From assembly GCA_963700305.1 (NCBI GenBank), contig CAVOXB010000026.1, positions 341,076-405,075 on the forward strand: a DNA stretch of 64,000 nt, given 5' to 3'. The DNA comes from Desulfomonile sp963700305 (GTDB lineage: Bacteria; Desulfobacterota; Desulfomonilia; Desulfomonilales; Desulfomonilaceae). Made by a program: the position numbers and the translations under genes. Within the stretch, counting starts at the first letter, position 1. Each line of letters begins with the position of its first letter. The notes below the pieces were generated by a model. It worked only from the letters and a program-made list of their open reading frames with translations, did not search any database and was not told the origin of the DNA. This document shows, piece by piece, positions 8,620 through 17,916 of the stretch.

Positions 8620-9743
8620 CTAGAAATCTGGGGTAAGAACGATACGTTTTGTCAGTACGCCGCTGTGCGCCTCTTCAAATGCTTTCGCAATCGTCGACAT
8701 GGGACGGGTCTCCAGCAGCGGATCGATTTGAATCTTGCCACTCTGAACCATTTCCAAAACCTTGGGATAGTATTTCGGCAGGCAACCCCAAGTTCCGATC
8801 ACGTCCGCATCAAAGGCCATCAGTCTACTCATGCTGTAAGAGTTTCTTCTGCATTCCGAAACCTACAATAATCAGTTTGCCTATGAATCCCAGCAAACCA
8901 AGACCGATGTCCTGAGCAGCGCCGACGCCGGTGCATTCCGAAGATCTTCCAACCCACGTTAGCTTTTATTCCTGCTTGCTTCGCTATGCCCCTGAATTCT
9001 TCCTGAATCGCTTTGAAATCTTTGCCCTTGCTGTTGATTACATAATCCGCACCAAGTTCCAGGGCTCTCTTGAGCTTCTCCTCGCTCCTGGCTATCCCCA
9101 CAATGGGCTTTGCGCCGAAGGCTTTGGCTACTTGAGCCATATAGACTCCCACTCCACCGGTGATTCCCATTATGAGCACCGGATCGCCGGCCTGGAGTTC
9201 AGCCCTCATGGCCGCCTGATAAGGAGTTGTGGCAGCATCGGCTATGACCGCGTAATTCTCAAGTGGACGACCCTTAAGATCTTCAATAATGCAAAGGTCT
9301 CCGGCTGGGACAGGGATATGACTGGAAAAACCGCCGTAGATCCCCAATGAGTTTCCCGGCATCTTTTGCGCTAGACAGCGATTGTTCCGTCCCTTGGCAC
9401 AAATATCACAACCATTACAGGGCATTACTGCAGGAACGATAACGTTCTTGCCAATCAACGATTCTGAGCCTGGGCCTGCGGCAACCACGGTCCCGGATAT
9501 TTCATGCCCTAGCGTAAGGGGCGGTTTGGTAACTGTGGGAACACCGTCATAAAAATAGGACATATCCGTGTGGCACACACCGCAACCTGCGATTTTCACG
9601 AGTACTTCGCCCTGGGCGAGTTCGGGAACAGGGATTTCGGTCCGCTCCAATACTCCAGGGGCCGTAACTTTACCAGCCTCCTTATCGTAGGTCGGTCCTT
9701 TTACCATTTGCCAAGTTTGGATTTTGTCTGGAATACTCACCAC
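8620..9743 (-). CDS. had: 6-hydroxycyclohex-1-ene-1-carbonyl-CoA dehydrogenase (two frameshifts)
   Basis: A zinc-dependent medium-chain dehydrogenase with CGVCHTDMSYFYDG, the catalytic-zinc GHEISGTVVAAG, the structural-zinc set CNGCDICAKGRNNRC, and the nucleotide fold GITGGVGVYMAQVAKAFGA. Overall character, especially TTPYQAAMRAELQAGD, matches Had of anaerobic benzoyl-CoA degraders, which oxidises 6-hydroxycyclohex-1-enecarbonyl-CoA with NAD to the 6-oxo compound. The frame breaks near 8940 (removing one base gives ECTGVGAAQDIGLGLLGF) and again near 8835, after which MSRLMAFDADVIGTWG continues to the stop at 8620; the full product is about 365 residues. The start is one of two adjacent GTGs after AGGAGG (9743 or 9740). 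No other benzoyl-CoA pathway gene is adjacent. A related alcohol dehydrogenase cannot be excluded. Confidence 0.78.
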
Positions 9744-10059
9744 TTTTCCTCCTGTTGATGGCTGGAAGCATCATTCAGCCCAGATGGGAGAATTGCCTCT
9801 TAATTGGGAAATGTTTCAAGTCAACGGACAAGAATATACACTTTGAGAATATTGCGGTATTCAACCTTCTGTCAAGAGAAATTGTGATTCATCATCCAAA
9901 GACGAGTCTAGCCATAGATAAATAATTTTATGAGAAAAATTTGGATACAGTCTCCAATTGAGATCCTAAGCGAGTTCATTATACGGAAACCAGTGAACTC
10001 TAGAGACCTCGCACATCTTGCTGAGACTCCTTTGCTTCGTTTGTTTTTTCAAACTTCCG
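9744..10059. other. Intergenic stretch, 316 bases
   Basis: AT-rich sequence between had and the class IV aminotransferase, both on the minus strand. It should hold the had promoter, but I see no convincing promoter, operator or terminator. Confidence 0.3.
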
Positions 10060-10956
10060 CTAACCAGCTTTGAATTTGGAAATATACTCTTCCACCATAT
10101 CTGCAATTTTCAACGTCACGGGCCCCGGCTTGCCCGAACCGACAACTTTATCGTCGATCCGAGTTACAGGAAGCACGTTGCGGGTTGTTGAAACCATGAA
10201 AGACTCGCTGAATTGAGAAAGCTCGTCCAGGTGCACATCTTGTTCCAGGATTTTGATATCCTTGTGTCTGTTGATGACCTCGAACACGACTCGTCTCGTG
10301 ACGCTGTCCAGAATCCTCCCATCCAACGGGGGCGTAACGAGCTCCCCTCTGGAGTTCACAAAAAAGACGGTAAAAGTAGTGCCTTCCAGTATGGTCCTAC
10401 CATCCGGGGGGTAAATGAAGATTACATCGTACGCGTTGTGAAGCGGCACAACCGTCTGATGTGCCATGATCGCTCCCATGTAATTGAGTAACTTCACATC
10501 GGGGTACATCCTCATGTGCGCAAAAGTGGCAAGCGCCACGCCTTTTTCGTAGCATTCCCGAGACGGAGGTACCATTTCCTGAACAGCTATGTAGAGATGC
10601 GCCCCACGGCCGGATTGCCTCATGGAGTTGCCCTCGAGCCCGCCGCTGAAGATCACATCCACGAGCAGATCGCAATTGACTCCCTGTTGAAGATTCCGAT
10701 CGATCAATTCCTGCAGCAGGATTCTGAGCTCTTCCCGTCCCATGGGAGGCTTCATGTGTATGGAAGCAGCAGAATTGTACAGCCTGTCCAGGTGATCTTC
10801 GAGCCTGAAGATCTTTCCGCCGACTGTCCTGCAGGCGGTGAATATTCTATATCCTCGAATTGTCCCGCTAACGTCGTCGAGGAAGGGAAGGCACAGTTCT
10901 TCTGTCTTCACAAATCGGTCACGTTGATAGGAGATAATGGCTAACACCTCCAACAT
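10060..10956 (-). CDS. Class IV (branched-chain-type) PLP aminotransferase
   Basis: The protein of up to 298 residues carries the fold-type IV pattern: LPFLDDVSGTIRGYRIFTACRT near the N-terminus, a RLEDHLDRLYNSA segment, the PLP lysine in VKLLNYMGAIMA, and EGTTFTVFFV where family members usually have EG...N.F. It may be a branched-chain aminotransferase, D-amino-acid transaminase or aminodeoxychorismate lyase; YMGA instead of the common YLANI and TFTVFF instead of SSNIF make the substrate uncertain. The start is unclear: ATG 10956 opens the frame, but a good GGAGG at 10947-10951 lies inside it, 8 nt before an ATT codon (10936-10938) where family similarity begins. Next to nothing that fixes its pathway. 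Confidence 0.75.
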   Translation of the reverse strand: MLEVLAIISYQRDRFVKTEELCLPFLDDVSGTIRGYRIFTACRTVGGKIFRLEDHLDRLYNSAASIHMKPPMGREELRILLQELIDRNLQQGVNCDLLVDVIFSGGLEGNSMRQSGRGAHLYIAVQEMVPPSRECYEKGVALATFAHMRMYPDVKLLNYMGAIMAHQTVVPLHNAYDVIFIYPPDGRTILEGTTFTVFFVNSRGELVTPPLDGRILDSVTRRVVFEVINRHKDIKILEQDVHLDELSQFSESFMVSTTRNVLPVTRIDDKVVGSGKPGPVTLKIADMVEEYISKFKAG

Positions 10957-11136
10957 TGGAATCCATTCCCCGGCCGGGAACGGTAGCGCTTGGGGCCCCA
11001 GAATCGTCCAAGAAAAAACCGAGCGTTGTTGAGGCAGAACCCTCCGGTACGAATGCCAAACGAAGCCTGGGACTAGAAAACTAGAAGAATCAAGTTCCTT
11101 GCGGGGGAACTATGGAATCGCAGTCCTGGTCACCAA

Positions 11137-13776
11137 TCACGCAGCTTTTCCGCAGCATTTCTTGTATTTTTTTCCAGAGCCGCATGGGCACGGATCGTTT
11201 CGCCCAACTTTTTCCGTCTGGCGTCTGACTGTTTTGGGCTTAGAATCTCCGCCGGACGCTGAATCCCCACGGGATAAGACCATTTCCTGCTCGCGCTGCG
11301 GTACGATTTCTTCCAGTTCCTCTCCCGAGGCTATCTTGACCAGAAACAGATTCCTGACGGTCTCTTCCTTGATGCGCTGGCTCATGTCGATAAACATCTC
11401 GTACCCTTCTCTTTGGTATTCCTTGAGAGGATCTCTTTGACCGTAGCCTCGCAGCCCGATGCCGTCTTTCAGGTGGTCCATGCTAAGCAAGTGGTCTTTC
11501 CATTGATTGTCCACAGCCTGAAGCATGATAAATTTTTCCAATTGCTTCATTATATCCGGGGAGATCTCCTGGGTTTTGCGCTCGTAAGCCTGCAAAGCCA
11601 CTTCCACCACCTTATCCTTTATGGATGAAGGAGTAGGAGAGTCCTGTCCGTCGAAATTGACACGAATCCCGAACTGTCCCCAGAGGCCCTCAGCCAGAGC
11701 CTGCAGATCCCAGTCCTCGAAATGGACCTTAGGGTCTGTGAAACGGTCCACAAGGTCTTCTGCTATGTCCTCGATCATGTCCTGGATCGTCTCCCTCAGA
11801 TCCTCGCCACCTAGAATAAAGCGACGCTGAGAATAGATCACCTCGCGCTGCTTATTCATAACATCGTCGAATTCAAGAAGGTGCTTACGTATATCGAAAT
11901 TGTGAGCTTCCACCTTCTTCTGGGCATTTTCTATGGCTTTTGTGGTGTATCTGTGCTCAATTGGCTCGCCTTCCTCCAGCCCGACCCGTTCCATTATCAT
12001 TTTGACCCTATCTCCGCCGAAAATTCGCATAAGGTCATCTTCTAAGCTGAGATAGAATCTGCTGGAGCCAGGATCACCTTGTCTTCCGGATCGGCCTCGT
12101 AGCTGATTATCAATACGTCGTGATTCATGGCGTTCAGTCCCGAGAATGTGCAGTCCTCCCTGTTCAATCACATTCTTTTTTTCGTCTTCGCATTGGTGTT
12201 TGAATTCCTCCAGAGCTCTGGCAAATTCTTCCGAATCCTCGGCCTTCTTGACCTTTGCAAGAGCCAGGAAAATGGGATTGCCTCCCAGAATGATATCAGT
12301 GCCGCGACCCGCCATATTCGTGGAGATAGTAACCGCTTTGTACCGTCCTGCCTGCGCAACTATTTCCGCCTCGAGGGCATGGTTTTTGGCATTCAGCACA
12401 TTGTGAGCAATCCCGAGCTTCTTCATCCTGCGAGCGAGGTATTCGGATTTTTCAATGGAAATCGTGCCCACAAGAACCGGCTGGCCACGTTGATAAAGGT
12501 CTTTTATTTCTTCCACGACCGCGTCGAATTTTTCCTGCTCATTCTTGTAAATCAAATCCGAATTGTCATTTCTTACCATTGGAAGATTAGTGGGAATTAC
12601 AACTACTTCCAGGTTGTATATCTTCTTGAATTCAGCGGCTTCGGTATCGGCTGTTCCCGTCATGCCCGCGAGCTTATCGTACATGCGGAAATAGTTCTGA
12701 AACGTGATGGTTGCCAACGTCTGGTTTTCGTTTTCGATCTTGACGTCTTCCTTGGCTTCGAGGGCCTGATGCAATCCGTCGGAATAACGCCTGCCTGGCA
12801 TGAGACGTCCGGTGAACTCGTCAACAATTATGACCTGACCGTCCTTGACTATGTAGTCCACATCCTTCTTGAAAAGCGTGTGAGCTTTCAACGCCTGGTT
12901 CACGTGATGCAGAATTTCCATTTGGGACGGATCATAAAGGTTGGATACTGATAAGGATTTTTCGACTCTGGCTACGCCTTCTTCAGTAAGTACAACGCTT
13001 CTTGCTTTCTCATCGATAGTATAGTGCTGTTCCTTCTGCAAAGCGGGGATAATACGGTTTATTTTGTAGTATCTATCGGTATTTTCGTGGGTGGGGCCGG
13101 ATATGATGAGGGGAGTTCGAGCTTCGTCCACGAGAATACTGTCGACTTCATCTACGATAGCGTAGTGGAGATCTCGCTGTGCATAGTCCTCCAGAGCGAA
13201 TTTCATGTTGTCACGGAGATAATCAAACCCGAATTCGTTGTTCGTGCCGTAGGTGACGTCGCTGCCGTAAGCTATTCTACGTTCATCGTCGCTCAGATCA
13301 TGAACGATAACCCCTACCGATAATCCCAAGAATTTGTATACGGCCCCCATCCATTCCGCATCACGTCTGGCCAAGTAATCGTTCACGGTTACGACATGGA
13401 CGCCCTTTCCAGTAAGGGCGTTGAGGTAGACTGGAAGCGTCGCTGCAAGGGTCTTGCCTTCACCTGTCTTCATTTCGGCAATTTTCCCCTGGTGAAGAAC
13501 AATCCCGCCTATCAATTGAACATCAAAATGCCGCATTCCTAGGGTTCTGATTGACGCTTCTCGAACCAGTGCGAAGGCCTCGGGCAAAAGTTCGTCGAGT
13601 TCCTCGCCCTTTTCTAGTCTTTCCCGGAACTCGACTGTCTTCTCTTTCATTTCCTCGTTAGAGAGCGCTCTCGTTTTGGGTTCGCATTCATTGATTGCAC
13701 GAACCAGAGGCTCCAATTTCTTCAGGTCGCGTTCGTTCTTGCTGCCGAACAGCTTTCTTGCGATTGCGCCAAACAT
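11137..13776 (-). CDS. secA: Preprotein translocase ATPase SecA
   Basis: SecA drives post-translational export through SecYEG. The 879-residue product starts at MFGAIARKLFGS, chosen over an in-frame start 11 codons upstream because AGAGGAAG precedes it. Visible are HFDVQLIGGIVLHQGKIAEM, the Walker A region MKTGEGKTLAA, Walker B VDEVDSILVDEARTPL, MAGMTGTA, ISTNMAGRGTDIILGG with the second nucleotide domain, LRGRSGRQGDPGSSRFYLSLEDDLMR, and a C-terminal SEC-C zinc tail CPCGSGKKYKKCC. Length and order match full SecA, and the frame is unbroken over 2.6 kb. It stands alone, with a long AT-rich upstream region. Confidence 0.98.
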   Translation of the reverse strand: MFGAIARKLFGSKNERDLKKLEPLVRAINECEPKTRALSNEEMKEKTVEFRERLEKGEELDELLPEAFALVREASIRTLGMRHFDVQLIGGIVLHQGKIAEMKTGEGKTLAATLPVYLNALTGKGVHVVTVNDYLARRDAEWMGAVYKFLGLSVGVIVHDLSDDERRIAYGSDVTYGTNNEFGFDYLRDNMKFALEDYAQRDLHYAIVDEVDSILVDEARTPLIISGPTHENTDRYYKINRIIPALQKEQHYTIDEKARSVVLTEEGVARVEKSLSVSNLYDPSQMEILHHVNQALKAHTLFKKDVDYIVKDGQVIIVDEFTGRLMPGRRYSDGLHQALEAKEDVKIENENQTLATITFQNYFRMYDKLAGMTGTADTEAAEFKKIYNLEVVVIPTNLPMVRNDNSDLIYKNEQEKFDAVVEEIKDLYQRGQPVLVGTISIEKSEYLARRMKKLGIAHNVLNAKNHALEAEIVAQAGRYKAVTISTNMAGRGTDIILGGNPIFLALAKVKKAEDSEEFARALEEFKHQCEDEKKNVIEQGGLHILGTERHESRRIDNQLRGRSGRQGDPGSSRFYLSLEDDLMRIFGGDRVKMIMERVGLEEGEPIEHRYTTKAIENAQKKVEAHNFDIRKHLLEFDDVMNKQREVIYSQRRFILGGEDLRETIQDMIEDIAEDLVDRFTDPKVHFEDWDLQALAEGLWGQFGIRVNFDGQDSPTPSSIKDKVVEVALQAYERKTQEISPDIMKQLEKFIMLQAVDNQWKDHLLSMDHLKDGIGLRGYGQRDPLKEYQREGYEMFIDMSQRIKEETVRNLFLVKIASGEELEEIVPQREQEMVLSRGDSASGGDSKPKTVRRQTEKVGRNDPCPCGSGKKYKKCCGKAA

Positions 13777-14222
13777 GTTGCTTCCTCTCACATATGGGAC
13801 ACGAGACAATAATTCTGTGTTGTATCGGGGATTCTAAAATACCTCGGAAAATATCTCACCGATAAAGACAAGAGATTTGTTATTGGGTTCTCAACATTTT
13901 CGGAAAGAAACCGCCTCACTTGACTTGGAATCTGCGTCCCGGTTGGGGACAGTACTTGAGCCCTTTACCGGTGAAATCTCTAGCACAGGGCGCCTTGGGT
14001 GTCAACTTGGGGCACTTTCATTGTGATTCAAGAAATTCCGTAAATAGGATAGTAATTTCAGAAAAGCCTGATACTGAATCGTTTATTAGTTTGCTTTATA
14101 AGCACCATGGCTGCTCTTTAAAAACTTTACAATCATCTTTTACATTTAATAGACTGTAAATCCTTGCGTTTAATTTATGATCTGGTATTATAAAAGGCAA
14201 AACGTAATTGGGAGGTTTCCAC
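13777..14222. other. Divergent promoter region, 446 bases
   Basis: This AT-rich stretch separates secA (minus) from the lipoprotein gene (plus) and must contain both promoters. The part 14080-14205 is especially AT-rich. No gene or defined operator is seen; the ribosome site GGGAGG of the lipoprotein gene lies at its right end. Confidence 0.4.
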
Positions 14223-15076
14223 ATGAGCCCCCACCGGATGGCCTCATTATTGTTGATAATTCTTGCTTGCGTTCTTTTGGTAGGTTGCTCGGACGATACC
14301 GCTGGACTGGTCCAAAAAATCGCCGACATGGAAAAAAGGGTGCAAAAGCAGGAAAAGGACTTGAAGGACTTCGCCGGTAAATTCTCTCCACCCAAGGATT
14401 TCAGCGCTGATATTCAGCGGATAGAAGACCAGCAGGATAAAATACAGCAGACTCTCAAAACGAAAGTCGAACCAGTAAACAACAAATTGGAAGAATTTAA
14501 GACTGGGCCCAGGAAGCGCAGAAAGACCGCGAAGACGTGGGTAAGAAACTCAAGTCTCTTGAGTCTTCAGTTGCTGAAGTCAACAAGAAAATTGAAGCCG
14601 AAATCAGGCACGGAGCTGCAAGTAAGGACCTTCCTCTGCTGAAAAAGAATATGGCAGGTTTCAGCAAGAGTGTCGAGGATCTCACCAAAGGGCTAGCCGA
14701 TGTTCGCAAGGAGATCCAGGAAAACAATGCCAAGCTGGTGAATGCGGTCAAGAAGACGCTCCCCAAGGTGAAAGATGCTGCAGTGGCTGAATTAAAAGAT
14801 CAACTCGCTCCTATTGAACAGGGTCTTTCGAGTTTGAAGAGCGGCGTGGAGACCGATCGTCAGGCAATAGCGGCGATGAAGGGCCAGTCTCAGTCTCAGC
14901 CTCAGCCGCAAGCTCAGCCCCAGGCGCAGCCGCCGGTAGAATCCCCAAAAGATACCCAGGCTGTGAACAAACAAATCAAAGAATTAGAAGAGATACTTAC
15001 TTCACACAAGACATATCTCCTGGAATTGGGCTCAAAGGTCCATGAGCTGGAGCTTCAACTGAAACGACTGAATTGA
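14223..15076 (+). CDS. Coiled-coil lipoprotein (one frameshift)
   Basis: An ATG at 14223 follows GGGAGG with 7 nt spacing. The product has a lipoprotein signal (LLLIILACVLLVGC, lipobox LVGC near residue 23) and then long heptad-rich helices. The frame breaks around 14505: one frame ends KLEEFKTG, while adding one base gives WAQEAQKDREDVGKKLKSLE and continues to a stop at 15076. The second part contains VAELKDQLAPIEQGLSSLKSG, a low-complexity Ser/Gln/Pro stretch (about 14886-14940) and a final coiled coil. Total about 284 residues. It would be membrane-anchored and extend into the periplasm; it resembles generic coiled-coil envelope proteins rather than a named family. A hairpin terminator follows. 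Confidence 0.7.
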
Positions 15077-15130
15077 CAGGGCATAATAGAAACTCTTGAT
15101 AATGAATGTAGTATGTTGGATCAGGAGTAG

Positions 15131-15158
15131 GCCGGCATCTTGCCGGTCTTTCCTTTTC
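15131..15158 (+). terminator. Hairpin terminator carrying the CCGGCATCTTGCCGG repeat
   Basis: CCGGCA, loop TCT, TGCCGG followed by TCTTTCCTTTT lies just after the lipoprotein gene. The same core occurs at 31774, 59640 and 59837, so it is both a repeat and a plausible terminator. Confidence 0.6.
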
Positions 15159-15171
15159 TGGCGCTTAAACG

Positions 15172-15210
15172 AAAAACCGGGAAGACTGTCTCATTCAAGA
15201 ATCTTCCCGG
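15172..15210 (-). terminator. Intrinsic terminator of the aminotransferase gene
   Basis: Read on the minus strand, CCGGGAAGA and TCTTCCCGG form a 9-bp stem (15177-15185 with 15202-15210) followed directly by TTTTTC. It lies 38 bases after the stop of the aminotransferase gene at 15249. Confidence 0.75.
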
Positions 15211-15248
15211 CTGAATGCCGATCGGATAAATAACTCAAATAGGAGGCA

Positions 15249-16427
15249 TCAAATCTCTTTGATGGCTTCCTGGAATCCCTTTAATGACCCCTCTATGGTC
15301 TCATCGGAGACGCAATATGCGATCCTAAAATACCCAGGCCCTCCGAAACCGGTTCCAGGAACGGTAAGTATAAGCTTTTTCTGAAGAATAGCCACAAACT
15401 GCACGTCGTCGGCTATAGGGCACTTTGGAAACAGGTAAAAGGCCCCTTCAGGTTTTACGCATTGATAGCCGAAGCTGGTTAGCGCTCCATACAGTCTGTC
15501 TCTACGTCTCTTATACACCGAGACGTCTACTATCTCTCTCAAGCCATCCTTTACCGCACGCTGCATCAACGAAGGTGCGTTGACAAACCCCAGTATTCGA
15601 TTGGACATTACAAGGCCGTTCATTGTCTGGGCCGCTTCCTCCATTCGAGGGTTCATTGCGACATAGCCGAGGCGCTCTCCCGGGAGCGACAGGTCTTTAG
15701 AAAATGAAGTAACCACGATGCTATTCGCGTACGCCCCAAGTATACTGGGCACTTTTACACCATCGTAGATGATGCCCCTGTACGGTTCGTCGGAGATAAG
15801 TACGATCGCTCTACCTATTTCCTTGCTCTTCTTTTCGAGCAGTTCGGCCAGTCCTCGAATCTGTCCTTCGGGGAAGACTTTCCCTGTAGGATTATTGGGG
15901 GAATTGATCAGGACAGCCGCAGTTTTTGGATTGATTGCTTGTTCTATAGCTGAAAGATCTAGTGAGAAATCCCCAAGCGTGGGCACAAAAACTGTCTTCC
16001 CACAGTGATTGTCAATGTAAAATACGTATTCCACAAAAAAAGGTTTGGGAACTATTACTTCGTCATCCGGATTGAGTATAGTCTTCAGGATCACATTTAA
16101 TCCGCCGCCTGCGCCAACACTCATCACTATACAGTTCTCATCAATTTCGACGCCCTCGTCTTCGCGGATCTTTGTTGCTACAGCAGCTCGAACTGCAGGA
16201 AGACCAGCATTCGGCATATAGGCATGTATGCCCGGTGTGGAATCGCTCGCGGCCTCAATGATCTTTTCTTTGATTTTCTTAACTGGATCAAGATTGGGGT
16301 TCCCGAGGCTGAAATCGAACACGTTCTGAGCTCCATGTTCCTTTTTCAAACGGGCTCCTTCTTCGAACATCTTTCTTATCCAGGATGCTCTTTGCATGAA
16401 TTCGACTATTTTTGCGGATGCCGGCAT
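15249..16427 (-). CDS. Class I PLP-dependent aminotransferase
   Basis: The 392-residue product starts at the ATG at 16427, 6 nt after a GGAGG; a TTG two codons upstream is less likely. It has the class I/II fold: VFDFSLGNPNLDP, YMPNAGLPAVRAAVA, INSPNNPTGKVFP, LISDEPYRGIIYDG, and the PLP-lysine region VVTSFSKDLSLPGERLGY, then a C-terminal FYLFPKCP and an FRIAYC substrate-Arg segment. It is an aspartate-aminotransferase-superfamily enzyme of the alanine/aspartate/tyrosine group; substrate cannot be fixed from sequence. Transcribed alone with its own terminator downstream. Confidence 0.88.
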   Translation of the reverse strand: MPASAKIVEFMQRASWIRKMFEEGARLKKEHGAQNVFDFSLGNPNLDPVKKIKEKIIEAASDSTPGIHAYMPNAGLPAVRAAVATKIREDEGVEIDENCIVMSVGAGGGLNVILKTILNPDDEVIVPKPFFVEYVFYIDNHCGKTVFVPTLGDFSLDLSAIEQAINPKTAAVLINSPNNPTGKVFPEGQIRGLAELLEKKSKEIGRAIVLISDEPYRGIIYDGVKVPSILGAYANSIVVTSFSKDLSLPGERLGYVAMNPRMEEAAQTMNGLVMSNRILGFVNAPSLMQRAVKDGLREIVDVSVYKRRRDRLYGALTSFGYQCVKPEGAFYLFPKCPIADDVQFVAILQKKLILTVPGTGFGGPGYFRIAYCVSDETIEGSLKGFQEAIKEI

Positions 16428-16686
16428 GCTCAACCTCCTTCCCAGCCATACAGTACAAAACGAAAGCCCGGCGTATCAAATCTGAATCCAGGTGACTTGC
16501 CGGGCTCTCGACCTTGCATCAGCCCTGTTGTTCTTCAGGGTTATTTATCATAACATACCAAAAACGGAAAAGTCAATTAAATATCCGCATGTTCGGCAGG
16601 AATTACACAGTCCTCTGGTAGATGCGACGCGTTTATGATAAAATGCAAATCTTGGTTATGCGACAGTTACAACTATCGGATTTTTC

Positions 16687-17247
16687 ATGATTTGCAAGAC
16701 CATACTTTGCCGCCTGTATTTCAAGCGCTTTCTGACAATTTCGCTCACAGGCTTAATCTTTAACATAATTATGGGCTCTGCTTTTGCCGCATCCAATGAT
16801 TTTGAAAGAGGGCTAGCCGCGGCTCGTTCCGGTCAGTTGGACATGGCGATAACGCTATGGACGAAAATGATCGAGCGGTACCCAAAATCTTATGCTGCGT
16901 ATGTAAATCGCGGGCAGGCTTACAGATCCGTGGGAAGAGTCTTCGAGGGTGTCGCAGACTGGCACAAGGCCAAGGAATTGGCCCCGATTTTTGCATACGC
17001 GACATACTCGGGCGATTTCATTGTTGAGACTCCTAAGAACAATCTCTTGAGCTTTGCAGCGCCTCTGGAGCTCGATCCAGACTATGTGCCATCGGTAGTC
17101 ATGACCGCGGTCACGTATCTTGACGTGGGCCGGACGGACATGGCGGTTCAGCTTTATCGCAAATCGCTTGACCTTACCACGAACCCGCTTTTGAAGAGCT
17201 ATTTCGATCACTGGGCCGCATCCGTGGAATCCGACCCAAGGGAATAG
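16687..17247 (+). CDS. Secreted TPR-repeat protein
   Basis: The N-terminus is a signal peptide (basic start, hydrophobic core LTISLTGLIFNIIMG, likely cleavage after SAFA near residue 36). The remaining 150 residues form tetratricopeptide repeats: FERGLAAARSGQLDMAITLW, YAAYVNRGQAYRSVGRVFEG and a later ALTYLDVGRTDMAVQLYRKS-like unit. Such proteins act as periplasmic protein-binding scaffolds. There is no partner gene nearby. The assignment of fold is good; the role is unknown. Confidence 0.75.
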   Translation: MICKTILCRLYFKRFLTISLTGLIFNIIMGSAFAASNDFERGLAAARSGQLDMAITLWTKMIERYPKSYAAYVNRGQAYRSVGRVFEGVADWHKAKELAPIFAYATYSGDFIVETPKNNLLSFAAPLELDPDYVPSVVMTAVTYLDVGRTDMAVQLYRKSLDLTTNPLLKSYFDHWAASVESDPRE

Positions 17248-17648
17248 AACTTCGATAAATATTTATAGTTTTGCAGTTAAGTGGCGAGAGCGCACACAGG
17301 CGATAGCAAGCTTTACTGGAAAATAAGGATGCTTTCGTTGCACTTGAAATGCCATTTTCCTCGACTGACCTTTTCTTTGCATGAGGGAAATGGCAGGCGT
17401 GTGCCGTAACCATTCACTTATGGGTAAAGATGAGGCAATCCGGAGACATGTCATTGCGAGCGCGGCGAAGCAATCTCATCTTGTCGCTCTGCAGATTGCT
17501 TCGTCGCTCCGCTCCTCGCAATGACAGGGCCGAGCAGTCGGTTTCCCCAGAATTACTGAATGCTTGCCATGTGGCGTTTTTTCTATTGACAGGGCTTCTG
17601 TTGCAGTTTAACCTGTGACTTTGCCTAATTATACCAGGGAGAAAAGAA
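17248..17648. other. Intergenic stretch with a palindromic repeat, 401 bases
   Basis: Lies between the TPR gene and korD. It contains a 78-base imperfect palindrome (17449-17526, listed separately) and presumably the kor promoter downstream of it. No gene is supported. Confidence 0.4.
17449..17526. repeat. Dispersed palindromic repeat
   Basis: Outer arms TGTCATTGCGAG and CTCGCAATGACA, inner arms GCGAAGCAATCT and AGATTGCTTCG. This type of palindrome (TCATTGCGAG ... GCAATGACA) is known to me as dispersed intergenic copies in several bacterial genomes, including deltaproteobacteria. Only one copy is in this window. It could form a strong hairpin in RNA. Confidence 0.7.
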
Positions 17649-17915
17649 GTGAAAGGCCGCATCATAATCGACATGGAGCGGTGCAAAGGCTGCGGTCTGT
17701 GCATCATAGTCTGCCCGAAAAAGCAGATAGAAGTCTCCGATCAACTCAACAAGAAGGGATATTATCCCGCGTCATTCAAAGAGGAATCGGCAGAAGACCT
17801 GGAAAAGGTCAAATGCACAGGGTGCGCCCTTTGCGCAATCACATGCCCGGATGTCTCCATCGAAGTCTATCGTCAGGCCAAAGACGAAGAAAAAGACGAA
17901 TCAGAGGAAGAATAA
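17649..17915 (+). CDS. korD: 2-oxoacid:ferredoxin oxidoreductase delta subunit (2[4Fe-4S] ferredoxin)
   Basis: The GTG start at 17649 follows AGGGAG. The 88-residue product has two classical cluster motifs, CKGCGLCIIVCP and CTGCALCAITCP, and an acidic lysine-rich tail. It is the small ferredoxin-type subunit that carries electrons from the catalytic subunits. It opens a four-gene kor operon; korA starts one base after its stop. Substrate (2-oxoglutarate or another 2-oxoacid) is inferred from the KorA/KorB sequences. Confidence 0.9.
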   Translation: MKGRIIIDMERCKGCGLCIIVCPKKQIEVSDQLNKKGYYPASFKEESAEDLEKVKCTGCALCAITCPDVSIEVYRQAKDEEKDESEEE

Positions 17916-17916
17916 A

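Noticed and set aside
12127..12951. A 274-residue plus-strand frame inside secA
   Set aside because: It lies entirely antisense to secA and has a composition rich in Phe, Leu and Val from reversed codons; no ribosome site or known motif.
13776..13809. Upstream in-frame start of secA
   Set aside because: It adds 11 residues not seen in SecA proteins and lacks a ribosome site; the start at 13776 has AGAGGAAG before it.
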